64,000 nucleotides of DNA from Paraburkholderia monticola (GCF_001580545.1 NZ_LRBG01000039.1:800992-864991); one strand, 5' to 3'; positions 33,701 to 42,865 are shown, numbered from the stretch's first letter. Notes: generated from the letters alone by a model not told the origin. Program-made: numbers and translations.

Positions 33701-36315
33701 ACCGCGTCGGCTCCGGCGGTCGCGCGCTGCGCGGCCAGCACCTGCAGATCTTCGACGATCTGCTTCTGCGACATGACGCTCAGGTCGACCACGTCACGCG
33801 CCTGCGCGACGTAGTAAGCGAGTTGCTCGTCGCTACGTGCCAGCGATTTGTCGAGCGCCGTCTCGATGCGTTCGAGGTGCGCGACGAGCTTGTCGTTCGC
33901 TTCGCCGAACATGCGCACGGCCGCACCGAACGCTTCGCCGAGGCTCGCGACCTCGACCGCGCTGCCGGTGACCTGCGCGGCGACCGTGCCGAGCTTGCCA
34001 GTCTCGTGCTCGAGGTGCTCCGTAAAGCGATTGCCGACGCGTTCGAGCAGATCCGCCGACGTCGAGACCAACGCATCGACTGCCGTGCGCTGTTCGGTCG
34101 ACGCGTGGTTGACCGCATCGAGCAGCGTTTCCAGCGTGGCGAGCAAACGGCTGCGCTCTTCCAGCATGGCGGTATCGCGGACCATGCTGTCGGACAGTTT
34201 CTGGCGCAGCTCGGCGACGACTTCGGCAGCGGCCTTCGGCGCTTCCGACGCCGCCTGCACGAGGCGCTCGATCTCGGCGATCGTCGCGTTGGCATGCGTT
34301 TGCGTCTGCGCCGAAATATCGCGTGCGGTTTGCGCGAGTGCGTCGCAGATTTGCTGCTGACGGGTCGCGGTTTGCGCCCCGGTCTGTTGCCACTGGTCGC
34401 TGAGCTTCGCGGTCATCGCACCGAGCGCGTCGCTCCACGCTGCGAAGCGCTGTTCGTCGCGCGCGGCCAGGTCCGCTTGCAGGTTCGCCGCGGCCTTCGG
34501 TGCTTCAGCCGCTGCTTGCACCAGTCGATCGATTTCAGTGATCGTCGCGCTTGCATGTGATTGCGTCTGTGCAGAAATATCGCGTGCGGTTTGCGCCAGT
34601 GCGTCGCAGATTTGCTGCTGACGGCTCGCGGCTTGCTCCCCGGTCTGTTGCCATTGGTCGCTGAGCTTTGCAGTCATCGCACCGAGCGCGTCGGTCCACA
34701 CGGCGAAGCGCTGTTCGTCGCGCGCGGCCAGGTCCGCTTGCAGGTTTGCCGCGGCCTTCGGCGCTTCAGCCGCTGCTTGCACCAGTCGATCGATTTCGGC
34801 AATCGTCGCACTGGCATGGGTCTGTGTCTGCGCCGAAATATCGCGTGCGGTTTGCGCCAGCGCGTCGCAGATCTGCTGCTGACGGCTCGCGGCTTGCGCA
34901 CCCGTCTGTTGCCACTGATCGCTCAGCTTCGCGCCCATCGCGTCGAGCGCCTCGGCCCATGCGCCCAAACGCTGCTCGTCGCGCGCGCTCAGTGTCGTCT
35001 GCAAGTCCGTGTGCGAGCTGCCGACCGCGCCCAGCAACGCCGCCGCATGCTGCTCGAACGTCGCGGCAGCCCGCGCCAGCGCCTGCTCGTTGTTGGCGGC
35101 GAGCTTGTCGCCCGCGCTTTGCTGCTGCGCCAACGCATCGCCCCAGGACTGCGACATGGCGCTCGCCGTCGCTTCGAGCCGCGCGGACACGCCATCGAGC
35201 AACGCGGCCGAGCGCTGCTCGAACGTCTCGGCCACGCGTTCGATCGAAGCGCGCTGCTGCGCGGCCAGCTCGTCGCTCGCCTGCCGATGCCCGGCGAGCG
35301 CGTTGCTGCAAATCTCGGCGACGTTCGCACTGGTCGCCGCGAAGCCGCTCGACATACCGTCGAGCTGGCGCTGCACCGCTTGCGTCACCGCCTCGTGCAA
35401 CGCGGCGGTCTCGCGCGCGACACCCGTCATCGTCGCTTCGACGACCGGCTGCAAGGCCCGGCCAGCGGCCTGGGCGCTGCCGGCCACGCTGTCCTTCAGC
35501 GACTGCTCGATCACACCGGCGAGGCGCAGATACGCCGCTTCGGTGCGGCCGTAAAACGCGTCGAGGCTCGCGATCTGCCGCTCGTTCGACACGGCGCTCT
35601 GCTGTTCGAGCGCGCTCATCATCGTCTGCAGACGTTCGACCAGCAGCGGCGTCGCTTCGGCCTGGCGTTGCAGCAGCCGGAAGCTTTCCTCACGCTGATG
35701 GCTCTGCGAGTAGACGCGCAAGGTCGTCGCGATCTTCACGTCGAGCTGTTGCGCCGCTTCGAGCCGCTCGCGGCGGCACAGCGCGGACAGCAGCCCGAGC
35801 ATCGCCGAGGTCGCGACACCCGCGATCGACGTGCCGAACGCGAAGCCGAGCCCCTTGACCGGCGCGGCCAAAGACGCGCGGATCGCCTGCAGGTCGCTCG
35901 CGCTTTCGAGCGCGAGGCCGGTGCCGCGCAGCGTCATCACCATGCCGAGCAGCGTGCCGAGCATGCCGAGCAGCACCAGCAGGCCGACCAGATACGGCGT
36001 CAGCGCAGGGCCGGGCAGCGCGACGCGCTCGCCTTCGACACGCAGCCGCACGCTATTGCGCAGGCTCGGATGCACAGGTTCGAGAAACGCGGCGAGGCTC
36101 GGCGGCGGACCGGACAGCGCGGCGAGCGCACCCGTCAGCGTGGTGGTCGCCTGGCTGTAGCGGCGCATTTCGAGCGCGCCCAGCACGTAGAAGACGCCGA
36201 TCAGCAGCGTGACGGCGAACGCGAGCGGATTGGAGAAGGCGTAACCGACGGCGATCCAGCACGCTGCGGCGAGCCCCGCGAGAAACACAACGAAATCGAT
36301 ACGATATCTGGACAT
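33697..36315 (-). CDS. DUF802 protein: MotA/ExbB-like membrane domain with long repetitive coiled-coil tail
   Basis: 872 residues. The N-terminal 190 residues have four hydrophobic helices: two near 7-47, then YLVGLLVLLGMLGTLLGMVMTL and GLGFAFGTSIAGVATSAMLGLLSAL. These correspond to the two ion-path helices of MotA/ExbB/ZorA proteins. The rest is a predicted cytoplasmic helical tail, methyl-accepting-protein-like in composition, with three consecutive 87-residue near-identical repeats starting ARDEQR. The start at 36315 is fixed by MSRYRIDFVVFLAGL. It overlaps the OmpA gene by 4 bp and follows DUF3348 by 10 bp. Confidence 0.85.
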   Translation of the reverse strand: MSRYRIDFVVFLAGLAAACWIAVGYAFSNPLAFAVTLLIGVFYVLGALEMRRYSQATTTLTGALAALSGPPPSLAAFLEPVHPSLRNSVRLRVEGERVALPGPALTPYLVGLLVLLGMLGTLLGMVMTLRGTGLALESASDLQAIRASLAAPVKGLGFAFGTSIAGVATSAMLGLLSALCRRERLEAAQQLDVKIATTLRVYSQSHQREESFRLLQRQAEATPLLVERLQTMMSALEQQSAVSNERQIASLDAFYGRTEAAYLRLAGVIEQSLKDSVAGSAQAAGRALQPVVEATMTGVARETAALHEAVTQAVQRQLDGMSSGFAATSANVAEICSNALAGHRQASDELAAQQRASIERVAETFEQRSAALLDGVSARLEATASAMSQSWGDALAQQQSAGDKLAANNEQALARAAATFEQHAAALLGAVGSSHTDLQTTLSARDEQRLGAWAEALDAMGAKLSDQWQQTGAQAASRQQQICDALAQTARDISAQTQTHASATIAEIDRLVQAAAEAPKAAANLQADLAARDEQRFAVWTDALGAMTAKLSDQWQQTGEQAASRQQQICDALAQTARDISAQTQSHASATITEIDRLVQAAAEAPKAAANLQADLAARDEQRFAAWSDALGAMTAKLSDQWQQTGAQTATRQQQICDALAQTARDISAQTQTHANATIAEIERLVQAASEAPKAAAEVVAELRQKLSDSMVRDTAMLEERSRLLATLETLLDAVNHASTEQRTAVDALVSTSADLLERVGNRFTEHLEHETGKLGTVAAQVTGSAVEVASLGEAFGAAVRMFGEANDKLVAHLERIETALDKSLARSDEQLAYYVAQARDVVDLSVMSQKQIVEDLQVLAAQRATAGADAV
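34204..34986 (-). repeat. Three tandem 261-bp repeats inside the DUF802 gene
   Basis: Units 34726-34986, 34465-34725 and 34204-34464, each encoding 87 residues: ARDEQR...GAMxAKLSDQWQQTG...RQQQICDALAQTARDISAQTQ...EIxRLVQAA. The first two units differ by few residues; the third diverges towards its end (KAAAEVVAEL). Exact 3 x 87-codon length keeps the frame, so copy number could vary without breaking the protein. Confidence 0.92.
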
Positions 36316-36325
36316 GGGGTCCCAG

Positions 36326-37186
36326 TTAGCAGGTGCGAAGTGCCGCGAGCAGCCCTTCGACCGGTTGAAAACGAACATCCAGTTCGGCCAGCAACACGCT
36401 TTGCATGTCCTTGCGGAATGCGTCGAGCCAGGCGTCGGATGCGAGCGGCGCGACACGGCTGCCGGCCACGTTACTGTCGGCATGAGCCAAGGCTGGCTGG
36501 GGTTGCATCGAGTGCGCGCCGGCCTCACCTTCGGCCGGCCGCTGCCGCGTGGTATCGGCATCGGCGGCAACCTCAGTCTGCGCTTCTGCCTCGGTGAGCC
36601 TGCGCTGCTCACCCGCTCGCAAGCGCTCGAAGTGCCCACCAAGCAAGCCGGGCACCGCGCCGAGCAAAGTCCGCTCGCGCTCGCCGAGCGCACGCTCCAT
36701 CACTGCATCGACGACCGCGAGCCGCGCGAGCGCCGGCCCTTGCGTCGCCAGCCGCGCGCGCAGCCGGCCGCGCAACGTGCCGATCGCCGTTTCCATCGAC
36801 TGCTGAAGCGCCAGATAGCGCTGCCGGAACACCGCGTAGTCGGCTTGCGTATCGATGCCCACGCGCGGCGCGGACGACGGCGTCGAGCCTCGCCGCCGCT
36901 CGCCGGCGAGCACGCTATCAGTGGCAATCGCGCTCACCAGCGAGCGGCGCACGCGCGTGCACTCGTCCTCTTCCGCGCGGCCGAACGCGCGTGCGCCACC
37001 GGCAGCCGCCGGCGGCTTGCCGTCGAGCGCCGACGACAACGCGATCGCGTCGGTCCAGCCGAGCCACTGGCTCAGCCGATCCGCCAGCGATAGGCGCGAT
37101 TCGGCGACGTCGGCCTCGGCGAGACGGGCCAGTAAGCGAACAAGCGCGGGCCCGCTGAGGGCGCTGCGCTGAGGGGCTTGCACCAT
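36326..37186 (-). CDS. DUF3348 family protein
   Basis: 286 residues. SGPALVRLLARLAEADVAESRLSLADRLSQWLGWTDAIALSSALDG (about 11-56), then an Asp/Glu/Arg-rich section, DYAVFRQRYLALQQSMETAIGTLRGRLRARL, and a C-terminal FRKDMQSVLLAELDVRFQPVEGLLAALRTC. These are the DUF3348 blocks. Soluble, mainly helical. First gene of the DUF3348-DUF802-OmpA-DUF2894 operon. It likely binds the cytoplasmic tail or regulates the motor; no enzymatic motif is visible. Confidence 0.82.
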   Translation of the reverse strand: MVQAPQRSALSGPALVRLLARLAEADVAESRLSLADRLSQWLGWTDAIALSSALDGKPPAAAGGARAFGRAEEDECTRVRRSLVSAIATDSVLAGERRRGSTPSSAPRVGIDTQADYAVFRQRYLALQQSMETAIGTLRGRLRARLATQGPALARLAVVDAVMERALGERERTLLGAVPGLLGGHFERLRAGEQRRLTEAEAQTEVAADADTTRQRPAEGEAGAHSMQPQPALAHADSNVAGSRVAPLASDAWLDAFRKDMQSVLLAELDVRFQPVEGLLAALRTC

Positions 37187-37438
37187 ACCACCCGAAGCAA
37201 AAAAGTCAGCAGTTTACACGCTGACGACGGCGAGTCCGAAGTCGCCCGCCCGAAGGCGGCTTAAAGACAGCATTTCGTCCGAGCGAGCAGGACATTCGCG
37301 CGTTTTCCCGAGCGCGGTTTTTTGCCGATAGCGAAGCAGGCCCATCCCTGTATAAGATGAAAGCTCACGCCTCGCCACCCGCTCGAACACGGCGGAGCGT
37401 CGACAACACACAGAACACACGCAAGGCAGACAGGGAGC

Positions 37439-38671
37439 ATGAAATTCGATACCGTGGTGCTCGGCGCCGGCATTGTCGGGGTAAGCGTCGCCGTGCATCT
37501 GCAGAAACGCGGGCGCGCCGTCGCGCTGATCGACCGCAAGCTGCCGGGCAACGAGACGTCGTTCGGCAACGCCGGGCTGATCCAGCGCGAAGGCGTCTAT
37601 CCGTACGCGTTTCCGCGCGGGCTCGGCACCCTGCTGCGCTATGCGCGCAACCAGTCTCCCGACGTGCGCTATCACGCCGACGCGATGCTCGAAGTCGCGC
37701 CGTTTCTGTGGCGCTACTGGCGCAACTCGCATCCGGCGAAGCACGCGGAAATCGCGAAGTCGTACGCGACGCTGATCGAACATTGCGTCAGCGAACATCG
37801 CGCGCTGGCCGCTGACGCCGGCGCGAGCGCGCTGCTGCGGCCAATCGGCTGGATCAAGGTGTTTCGCCATGCCGCCGCGCGCGACGCCGAAACCATGATC
37901 GCCGAGCGCTGGCATCGCGAGTACGGTGTCGAGTTCGAAACACTCGACGCGCCACGCCTGCAACAGCTCGAACCCGATCTCGACAAGCGCCTGCAAGGTG
38001 GACTGCGCTATCCGCAATCCGATTCCGTCAGCGATCCGAACGCGCTCGTCACCGCGTACGCGCGGTACTTCGAAGCCCTCGGCGGGCAGTTTTTCTTTGG
38101 CGACGCCGACACGCTGCGCGAGGGCTGGCAGGTCGAGACGCGGGAAGGGGCGATCACGGCCACCTCGGCGGTGATCGCGCTCGGACCGTGGTCGGATCGC
38201 GCGAGCACGCGGCTCGGGTATCGGCTGCCGCTCGCGGTCAAACGTGGCTATCACATGCACTACGCGCCGCGTCGGGCCGCGCATCTGAATCATCCGATTC
38301 TCGACGTCGAGCACGGCTATGTGCTCGCGCCGATGGCGCGCGGCATCCGCCTGACCACGGGCGCCGAAATCGCGCTAGCCGATGCTGCCAAGACGCCGGT
38401 ACAGCTCGATGCGGTCGAGCCGATCGCGCGCACGCTGTTTCCGCTCGGCGAACGTCTGGACGCCGAACCGTGGATGGGGCGCCGCCCCTGTACGCCGGAC
38501 ATGATGCCGATCATCGGGCCGGCGACGAAACATCAGGGACTCTGGTTCGCGTTCGGCCATGCGCATCATGGTTTAACGCTCGGACCGGTCACGGGGCGAC
38601 TGATCGCCGAGATGATGACCGGCGAGCCAACGCTGGTCGATCCGCGGCCGTTTCGGGTCGAGCGGTTTTAG
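37439..38671 (+). CDS. FAD-dependent D-amino-acid dehydrogenase/oxidase (DadA/DAO family)
   Basis: 410 residues. The N-terminal dinucleotide motif is VVLGAGIVGVSVAVHLQKRG (about 6-25). It continues NETSFGNAGLIQREGVYPYAFP and ends with the DAO signature MGRRPCTPDMMPIIGPATKHQGLWFAFGHAHHGLTLGPVTGRLIAEMM. No transmembrane helix. It probably oxidises a D-amino acid or cyclic secondary amine and passes electrons to the chain. AGGGAG precedes the ATG. Monocistronic; an imperfect inverted repeat lies downstream. Confidence 0.87.
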   Translation: MKFDTVVLGAGIVGVSVAVHLQKRGRAVALIDRKLPGNETSFGNAGLIQREGVYPYAFPRGLGTLLRYARNQSPDVRYHADAMLEVAPFLWRYWRNSHPAKHAEIAKSYATLIEHCVSEHRALAADAGASALLRPIGWIKVFRHAAARDAETMIAERWHREYGVEFETLDAPRLQQLEPDLDKRLQGGLRYPQSDSVSDPNALVTAYARYFEALGGQFFFGDADTLREGWQVETREGAITATSAVIALGPWSDRASTRLGYRLPLAVKRGYHMHYAPRRAAHLNHPILDVEHGYVLAPMARGIRLTTGAEIALADAAKTPVQLDAVEPIARTLFPLGERLDAEPWMGRRPCTPDMMPIIGPATKHQGLWFAFGHAHHGLTLGPVTGRLIAEMMTGEPTLVDPRPFRVERF

Positions 38672-38736
38672 CCGGATTGTCCGAGGCGCGATCGAGCGGG
38701 CGCCGGACCATGTTATCTCGATGAAAGAATCGACAG

Positions 38737-38777
38737 GCAAAAGTAGCCGCCGACGGTCGTCTTGAACGGCCACTTTT
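38737..38777 (+). terminator. Possible hairpin downstream of the DadA-like gene
   Basis: CAAAAGTAGCCG (38737-38748) and CGGCCACTTTTG (38766-38777) pair with one mismatch across a 17-nt loop. The TTTT in the right arm could act as the U-tract of a weak intrinsic terminator, about 65 bp after the stop codon. It could equally be an operator of the next locus. Confidence 0.3.
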
Positions 38778-38963
38778 GTCCGTCTTCCGCGTCCGCCACA
38801 ACGGCGCCGACGCTCGAAACCTCTATCGCCGCTCTCGGCGAACCACCCTCTCATTGACGTCAAACCAGCCAAATCGGCGGCGTTTTCACGTCAATCTCTT
38901 ATATCTAACATCGAAGTCACCCTTCCAGCGATTCATCAAAGAAGCCTCTCGTCAAGAATTTTG

Positions 38964-38984
38964 TTGAGAACGCTTCTCAATTAC
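38964..38984 (+). promoter_or_regulatory. Candidate Fur box / operator before the TonB receptor gene
   Basis: TTGAGAA-CGC-TTCTCAA is a perfect 7-bp inverted repeat (38964-38980), and 38966-38984 matches the 19-bp Fur consensus at about 12 of 19 positions. It lies about 110 bp before the receptor start, in front of an iron-type locus. An AT-rich TATATCT lies upstream as a possible -10. The rest of 38672-39092 holds no gene. Confidence 0.5.
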
Positions 38985-39092
38985 GCAGCAATTACCTACA
39001 ATCCGGACCGCAAACTCTTTGTAATAAACATGGAATGCACGGGTAAGGAAACTGACACCTGCCCCGGCTTCCCGAACTCGACGGGGATGAAC

Positions 39093-41342
39093 ATGAAGTT
39101 GCGGTCCGACGATCCGAAGCTCGGCAAAATCAGCACGACACTGTGCGGCGTACTGGCCGCCGGCCCCGCCCTCGCGCAGGGCACCACGGCCGCCGCGCCG
39201 CCCGACCGAGAGGGCCAGCTCGCGCCGATTTCCGTGCAAGGCCAAGCGGACGACGGCTTCAAGACCGATCACTCCGCGTCGGACAAATTCACCGCGCCGC
39301 TCCTCGATACGCCGAAGTCCGTCACCGTGATTCCCGAGGAACTGATTCGCAGCACCGGCGCGTCGACGCTGACCGAAGCGCTGCGCACCGTGCCCGGCAT
39401 CACGTTCGGCGCGGGCGAAGGCGGCAACCCGCTCGGCGACCGCCCGTTCATTCGCGGCTACGACGCGCAGGGCAGCACGTTCGTCGACGGCATGCGCGAT
39501 ATCGGCGCGACCACCCGTGAAGTGTTCAACATCGACAGCATCGAGGTCACGAAAGGCTCGGACGGCACGTTCGGCGGACGCGGCGGCGCGGGCGGCAGCA
39601 TCAACCTGATCTCGAAGACGCCGCATCTGGGCACTAGCGCAGACGGCAGCGTCGGCCTCGGCACCGACCGCTATCGCCGCTTCACCGCCGACGGCAACTG
39701 GCAGATGGCCGACCATGCGGCGTTCCGCCTGAACGTGATGAGCCACAACAACGACGTGCCCGGTCGCGACGCGGTCAACAACGAACGCTGGGGCATCGCG
39801 CCGTCGTTCACGTACGGCCTCGGCACGCCGACCCGGGTGAGCGCCAGCTACTACCACCTCAGTACCGACGATCTACCCGACAGCGGGATTCCGTACTACT
39901 ACACGACGACCAACAAGCCGGCGGGCGTCAGCACGATCTACCCGGCGCCGGTGAACCGCCACAATTTCTACGGCCTGATCGACCGCGACTTCCGCAAGAC
40001 GAACTCGGACGTCGGCACCGTGCGCATCGAGCACGACATCAATAGCGATCTGACGATCCGCAACACGACGCGTTACACGAAGTCGTCCCAGGACTACATC
40101 TGGACCCAGCCCGACGACAGCCAGGGCAACGTCGTCAACGGCATGGTGTGGCGCCGCGCGAATACGCGTGCGAGCGACGTCTATAGTCTCGCGAATCAGA
40201 CCGAACTGTTCGGCGAGTTCAGGACCGGTTTCCTGAAGCACAGCTTCACGACCGGCATCGAGTTATCGCGCGAAACCAGCGTCAACGATTCGTACACCGT
40301 GGCGGCCGCGACCGGGGCGATCTGCCGGACCAATGGTATCGGCGCGGCATCGGGCTATAACTGCACGAGTCTATGGACGCCGAATCCGAACGATCCCTGG
40401 TCCGGATCGGTCAGGCAGACTAACGATCCGAGCGAGCAGCGCACCATCACCCGATCGGCCTACGCGTTCGATACGATCGAACTCACGAAACGCTGGCAGG
40501 CCAACGTCGGCCTGCGCGTCGACGATTACTCGACCGATCTGCGCAACACGGTCGCCAACGGCGCGACGCACGTGTCGCGCGACGACACGCTGTTCAACTA
40601 CCAGTTCGGCCTCGTCTTCAAGCCGGCGTCGAACGGCAGCATCTACGCGTCGATCGCAACCTCGTCGACGCCGGCCGGCGCGCTGCTCGGCCAGGGCAGC
40701 GAAACACAGTCGCTGACGCCGGGCCGTGGCGGCGTCGGTCTGAACGCGGCGGAGCTGTCGCCGGAAAAGAACCGCAGTATCGAAGTCGGCAGCAAGTGGA
40801 ACGTGCTCGACAACAAGCTTTCGCTGACCGGCGCGCTGTTCCAGATCGATACGACCAATGCGCGTGTGACGCTGCCGGACAATAGCTATGCGATGGTCGG
40901 CAACAAGCGTGTGCAGGGATTCGAGTTCGGCGTGGCCGGTCAGTTGACCAGCAAGTGGCAGGTGTTCGGCGGCTACACGTATCTGAAGAGCGAGCTGCGC
41001 AACAACGGCAAGACCACCTCGGATAACGGCCATCAGTTCCCGAACACCCCGAAGAACAGCATCAGCCTGTGGACCAACTACGAGGTGCTGCCGAAGTTCA
41101 CGATCGGCGGTGGCGCGTTCTATATGTCGCAGGTCTATGGCGATACGGCGAATCTGCGCGCGGTGCCGTCGTACTGGCGCTTCGACGGCATGGCGACCTA
41201 TCGCGTCAACAAGCACGTCGATCTGCAACTGAACGTGCAGAACATGTTCAATCGCACGTACTACGACCAGGCGTACGCGGCGCACTATGCATCGATCGCA
41301 CCGGGCCGCTCCGCGTTTCTGACGCTCAACGCGCACTACTGA
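39093..41342 (+). CDS. TonB-dependent siderophore receptor (Fiu/PiuA-like)
   Basis: 749 residues. The signal region ends near AAGPALAQG. The plug domain (about 60-185) shows DTPKSVTVIPEELIRSTG, LTEALRTVPGITFGAGEGGNPLGDRPFIRGYDAQGSTFVDGMRD and IEVTKGSDGTFGGRGGAGGSINLISK. A 22-strand barrel follows, ending VNKHVDLQLNVQNMFNRTYYDQ and FLTLNAHY with a C-terminal aromatic. I prefer the start at 39093 because GGGGA lies 7-8 bases upstream; more upstream in-frame starts add a cysteine-containing leader unlike a signal peptide. With Sel1 and PKHD genes it matches the piuA/fiu catecholate-siderophore locus. Confidence 0.88.
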   Translation: MKLRSDDPKLGKISTTLCGVLAAGPALAQGTTAAAPPDREGQLAPISVQGQADDGFKTDHSASDKFTAPLLDTPKSVTVIPEELIRSTGASTLTEALRTVPGITFGAGEGGNPLGDRPFIRGYDAQGSTFVDGMRDIGATTREVFNIDSIEVTKGSDGTFGGRGGAGGSINLISKTPHLGTSADGSVGLGTDRYRRFTADGNWQMADHAAFRLNVMSHNNDVPGRDAVNNERWGIAPSFTYGLGTPTRVSASYYHLSTDDLPDSGIPYYYTTTNKPAGVSTIYPAPVNRHNFYGLIDRDFRKTNSDVGTVRIEHDINSDLTIRNTTRYTKSSQDYIWTQPDDSQGNVVNGMVWRRANTRASDVYSLANQTELFGEFRTGFLKHSFTTGIELSRETSVNDSYTVAAATGAICRTNGIGAASGYNCTSLWTPNPNDPWSGSVRQTNDPSEQRTITRSAYAFDTIELTKRWQANVGLRVDDYSTDLRNTVANGATHVSRDDTLFNYQFGLVFKPASNGSIYASIATSSTPAGALLGQGSETQSLTPGRGGVGLNAAELSPEKNRSIEVGSKWNVLDNKLSLTGALFQIDTTNARVTLPDNSYAMVGNKRVQGFEFGVAGQLTSKWQVFGGYTYLKSELRNNGKTTSDNGHQFPNTPKNSISLWTNYEVLPKFTIGGGAFYMSQVYGDTANLRAVPSYWRFDGMATYRVNKHVDLQLNVQNMFNRTYYDQAYAAHYASIAPGRSAFLTLNAHY

Positions 41343-41353
41343 TACCGCGCGTG

Positions 41354-42160
41354 ATGAACGAGGTCACCTTGAAGGCGCTCGCCAACGTGTCGCGCGACGA
41401 ACTCGCCGCCATCCTCGCGGGGCCGCCCGAGCGCGCCGCCGCGTGGGTCGCGGCGGCCGCGCGAAACGGCATCGTCGAGGCGCAGGCCGTGTATGGCCAA
41501 TACCTTCTCGACGGACACGGCGTCGAGCGCGACGTCGACGAGGCGTTCGTCTGGTTCCGGCACGCGGCGCGGCGCGATCATCCGATGGCGATGAACATGC
41601 TCGGCCGCTGCTACGAACATGGCTGGGGCACCACCGCATGCGCGCCGGTCGCCGTGTACTGGTATCGGCTCGCCGCACGGGCGGGGCTCGATTGGGGCAT
41701 GTACAACTATGCGTCGGCATTGGCGCTTGGTCATGGCGTCGAACGCGATCGCGTGCAGGCGTTGCAGTGGTTCCGGCGCGCGGCAGAACTTGGGCATGCG
41801 AAGTCGCTGAACTTCGTCGGCAGCTTTTACGAGGACGGTTGGACAGTCGACGCCGATCCGAATGCCGCGCTCGACTACTATCGACGCGCGGCGCAAGGTG
41901 GCGATTTTCGCGGTCAGTTCAACTATGCACGGCTGCTTGCGGAACGAGGCGAAATCGCCGAAGCACTGCAATGGTTGCAGCGCGTGCCGCGCACCGCGAC
42001 AGCCGCGTTCCTCACGAAAATGCGTGGCTGGCTGGCGGCTTCTCCGATCGGCGCTTTCCGCTCACTCGAACGGAGCCTCGCCGCAAGCGCCAACCCGGAT
42101 TCGCGCGCGAACGCGCAAGCCAGCACCGCGCCGAACCTCACGCGAGAACCGCGCACATGA
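41354..42160 (+). CDS. Sel1-repeat protein of the piu-type locus
   Basis: 268 residues, soluble, with four to five Sel1-like helical repeats. Examples are AQAVYGQYLLDGHGVERDVDEAFVWFRHAARRDHPMAMNMLGRCYEHGWG and KSLNFVGSFYEDGWTVDADPNAALDYYRRAAQGGD. It starts 11 bp after the receptor stop and overlaps the hydroxylase gene by 4 bp (ATGA), so the three are one operon. A homologous Sel1 gene neighbours piuA-piuC in Pseudomonas. It probably assembles proteins of the iron-uptake pathway; exact role unknown. Confidence 0.87.
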   Translation: MNEVTLKALANVSRDELAAILAGPPERAAAWVAAAARNGIVEAQAVYGQYLLDGHGVERDVDEAFVWFRHAARRDHPMAMNMLGRCYEHGWGTTACAPVAVYWYRLAARAGLDWGMYNYASALALGHGVERDRVQALQWFRRAAELGHAKSLNFVGSFYEDGWTVDADPNAALDYYRRAAQGGDFRGQFNYARLLAERGEIAEALQWLQRVPRTATAAFLTKMRGWLAASPIGAFRSLERSLAASANPDSRANAQASTAPNLTREPRT

Positions 42161-42840
42161 TGCTGCATCTGCCAGCCGTGCTCAGCAAACAGCAGGTCGC
42201 GCAATGCCGCGACATGCTCGATGCGGCGCAGTGGATCGACGGCAACGCGACCTCCGGCCAACAATCGTCGCAGGCCAAGCGCAACCAGCAGCTCCCCGAA
42301 GGCTCGCCCGCCGCGCGTGCGATCGGCGACGCGATTCAGGACGCGCTCGGCCGCAACCCGCGCTTCTTTTCCGCCGCCCTGCCGCTGAAAGTCTTCCCGC
42401 CGCTGTTCAATCGCTATGCAGGCGGCGACGGTTTCGGCACGCACGTCGACAACGCGATCCGCCAGTTGCGCGGCACGGACTTCCGCATCCGCAGTGACCT
42501 GTCGGCGACACTGTTTCTCGCCGAGCCCGACAGCTACGACGGCGGCGAGCTTTGCATCGAGGACACCTACGGCGTGCATCGCGCGAAGCTGCCGGCCGGC
42601 GACATGGTGCTCTATCCCGCTTCGAGCCTGCATCACGTGAGCCCGGTCACGCGCGGCGTGCGCGTCGCGTCGTTCTTCTGGATCCAGAGCATGGTGCGCG
42701 ACGACGGCCAGCGCGCGACCCTGTTCCAGCTCGACAACGACGTGCAGACGCTCGCCGCGCAACGAGGCTCGAACGACGCGACCGTCGTGAGCCTCACCGG
42801 GATCTATCACAATCTGCTACGTCGCTGGGCCGATGCCTGA
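42157..42840 (+). CDS. piuC: PKHD-type Fe(II)/2-oxoglutarate hydroxylase PiuC
   Basis: 227 residues. MMLHLPAVLSKQQVAQCRDML is the standard PKHD start. The double-stranded beta-helix has the Fe ligands H-x-D in DGFGTHVDNAIR and the distal His in PASSLHHVSPVTRGVRVASFFW, whose Arg binds 2-oxoglutarate. LSATLFLAEPDSYDGGELCIED is another family block. Such proteins (PiuC, YbiX) are encoded next to catecholate siderophore receptors and are thought to modify an imported iron ligand or a protein. Last gene of the operon; a hairpin lies 31 bp downstream. Confidence 0.9.
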   Translation: MMLHLPAVLSKQQVAQCRDMLDAAQWIDGNATSGQQSSQAKRNQQLPEGSPAARAIGDAIQDALGRNPRFFSAALPLKVFPPLFNRYAGGDGFGTHVDNAIRQLRGTDFRIRSDLSATLFLAEPDSYDGGELCIEDTYGVHRAKLPAGDMVLYPASSLHHVSPVTRGVRVASFFWIQSMVRDDGQRATLFQLDNDVQTLAAQRGSNDATVVSLTGIYHNLLRRWADA

Positions 42841-42865
42841 AGCAGGCCGAAGACGCCGGAGACAA

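Noticed and set aside
34561..36597. Long plus-strand open frame over the DUF802 gene
   Set aside because: It mirrors the repeated coding sequence and shows only Arg/Leu-rich composition; the minus-strand protein has membrane helices, coiled coil and neighbours that make sense.
32380..37186. Full Zorya defence system
   Set aside because: Only the ZorA/ZorB-like halves have counterparts; no ZorC, ZorD or ZorE-like nuclease or helicase gene lies nearby, so I call it ZorAB-like rather than Zorya.
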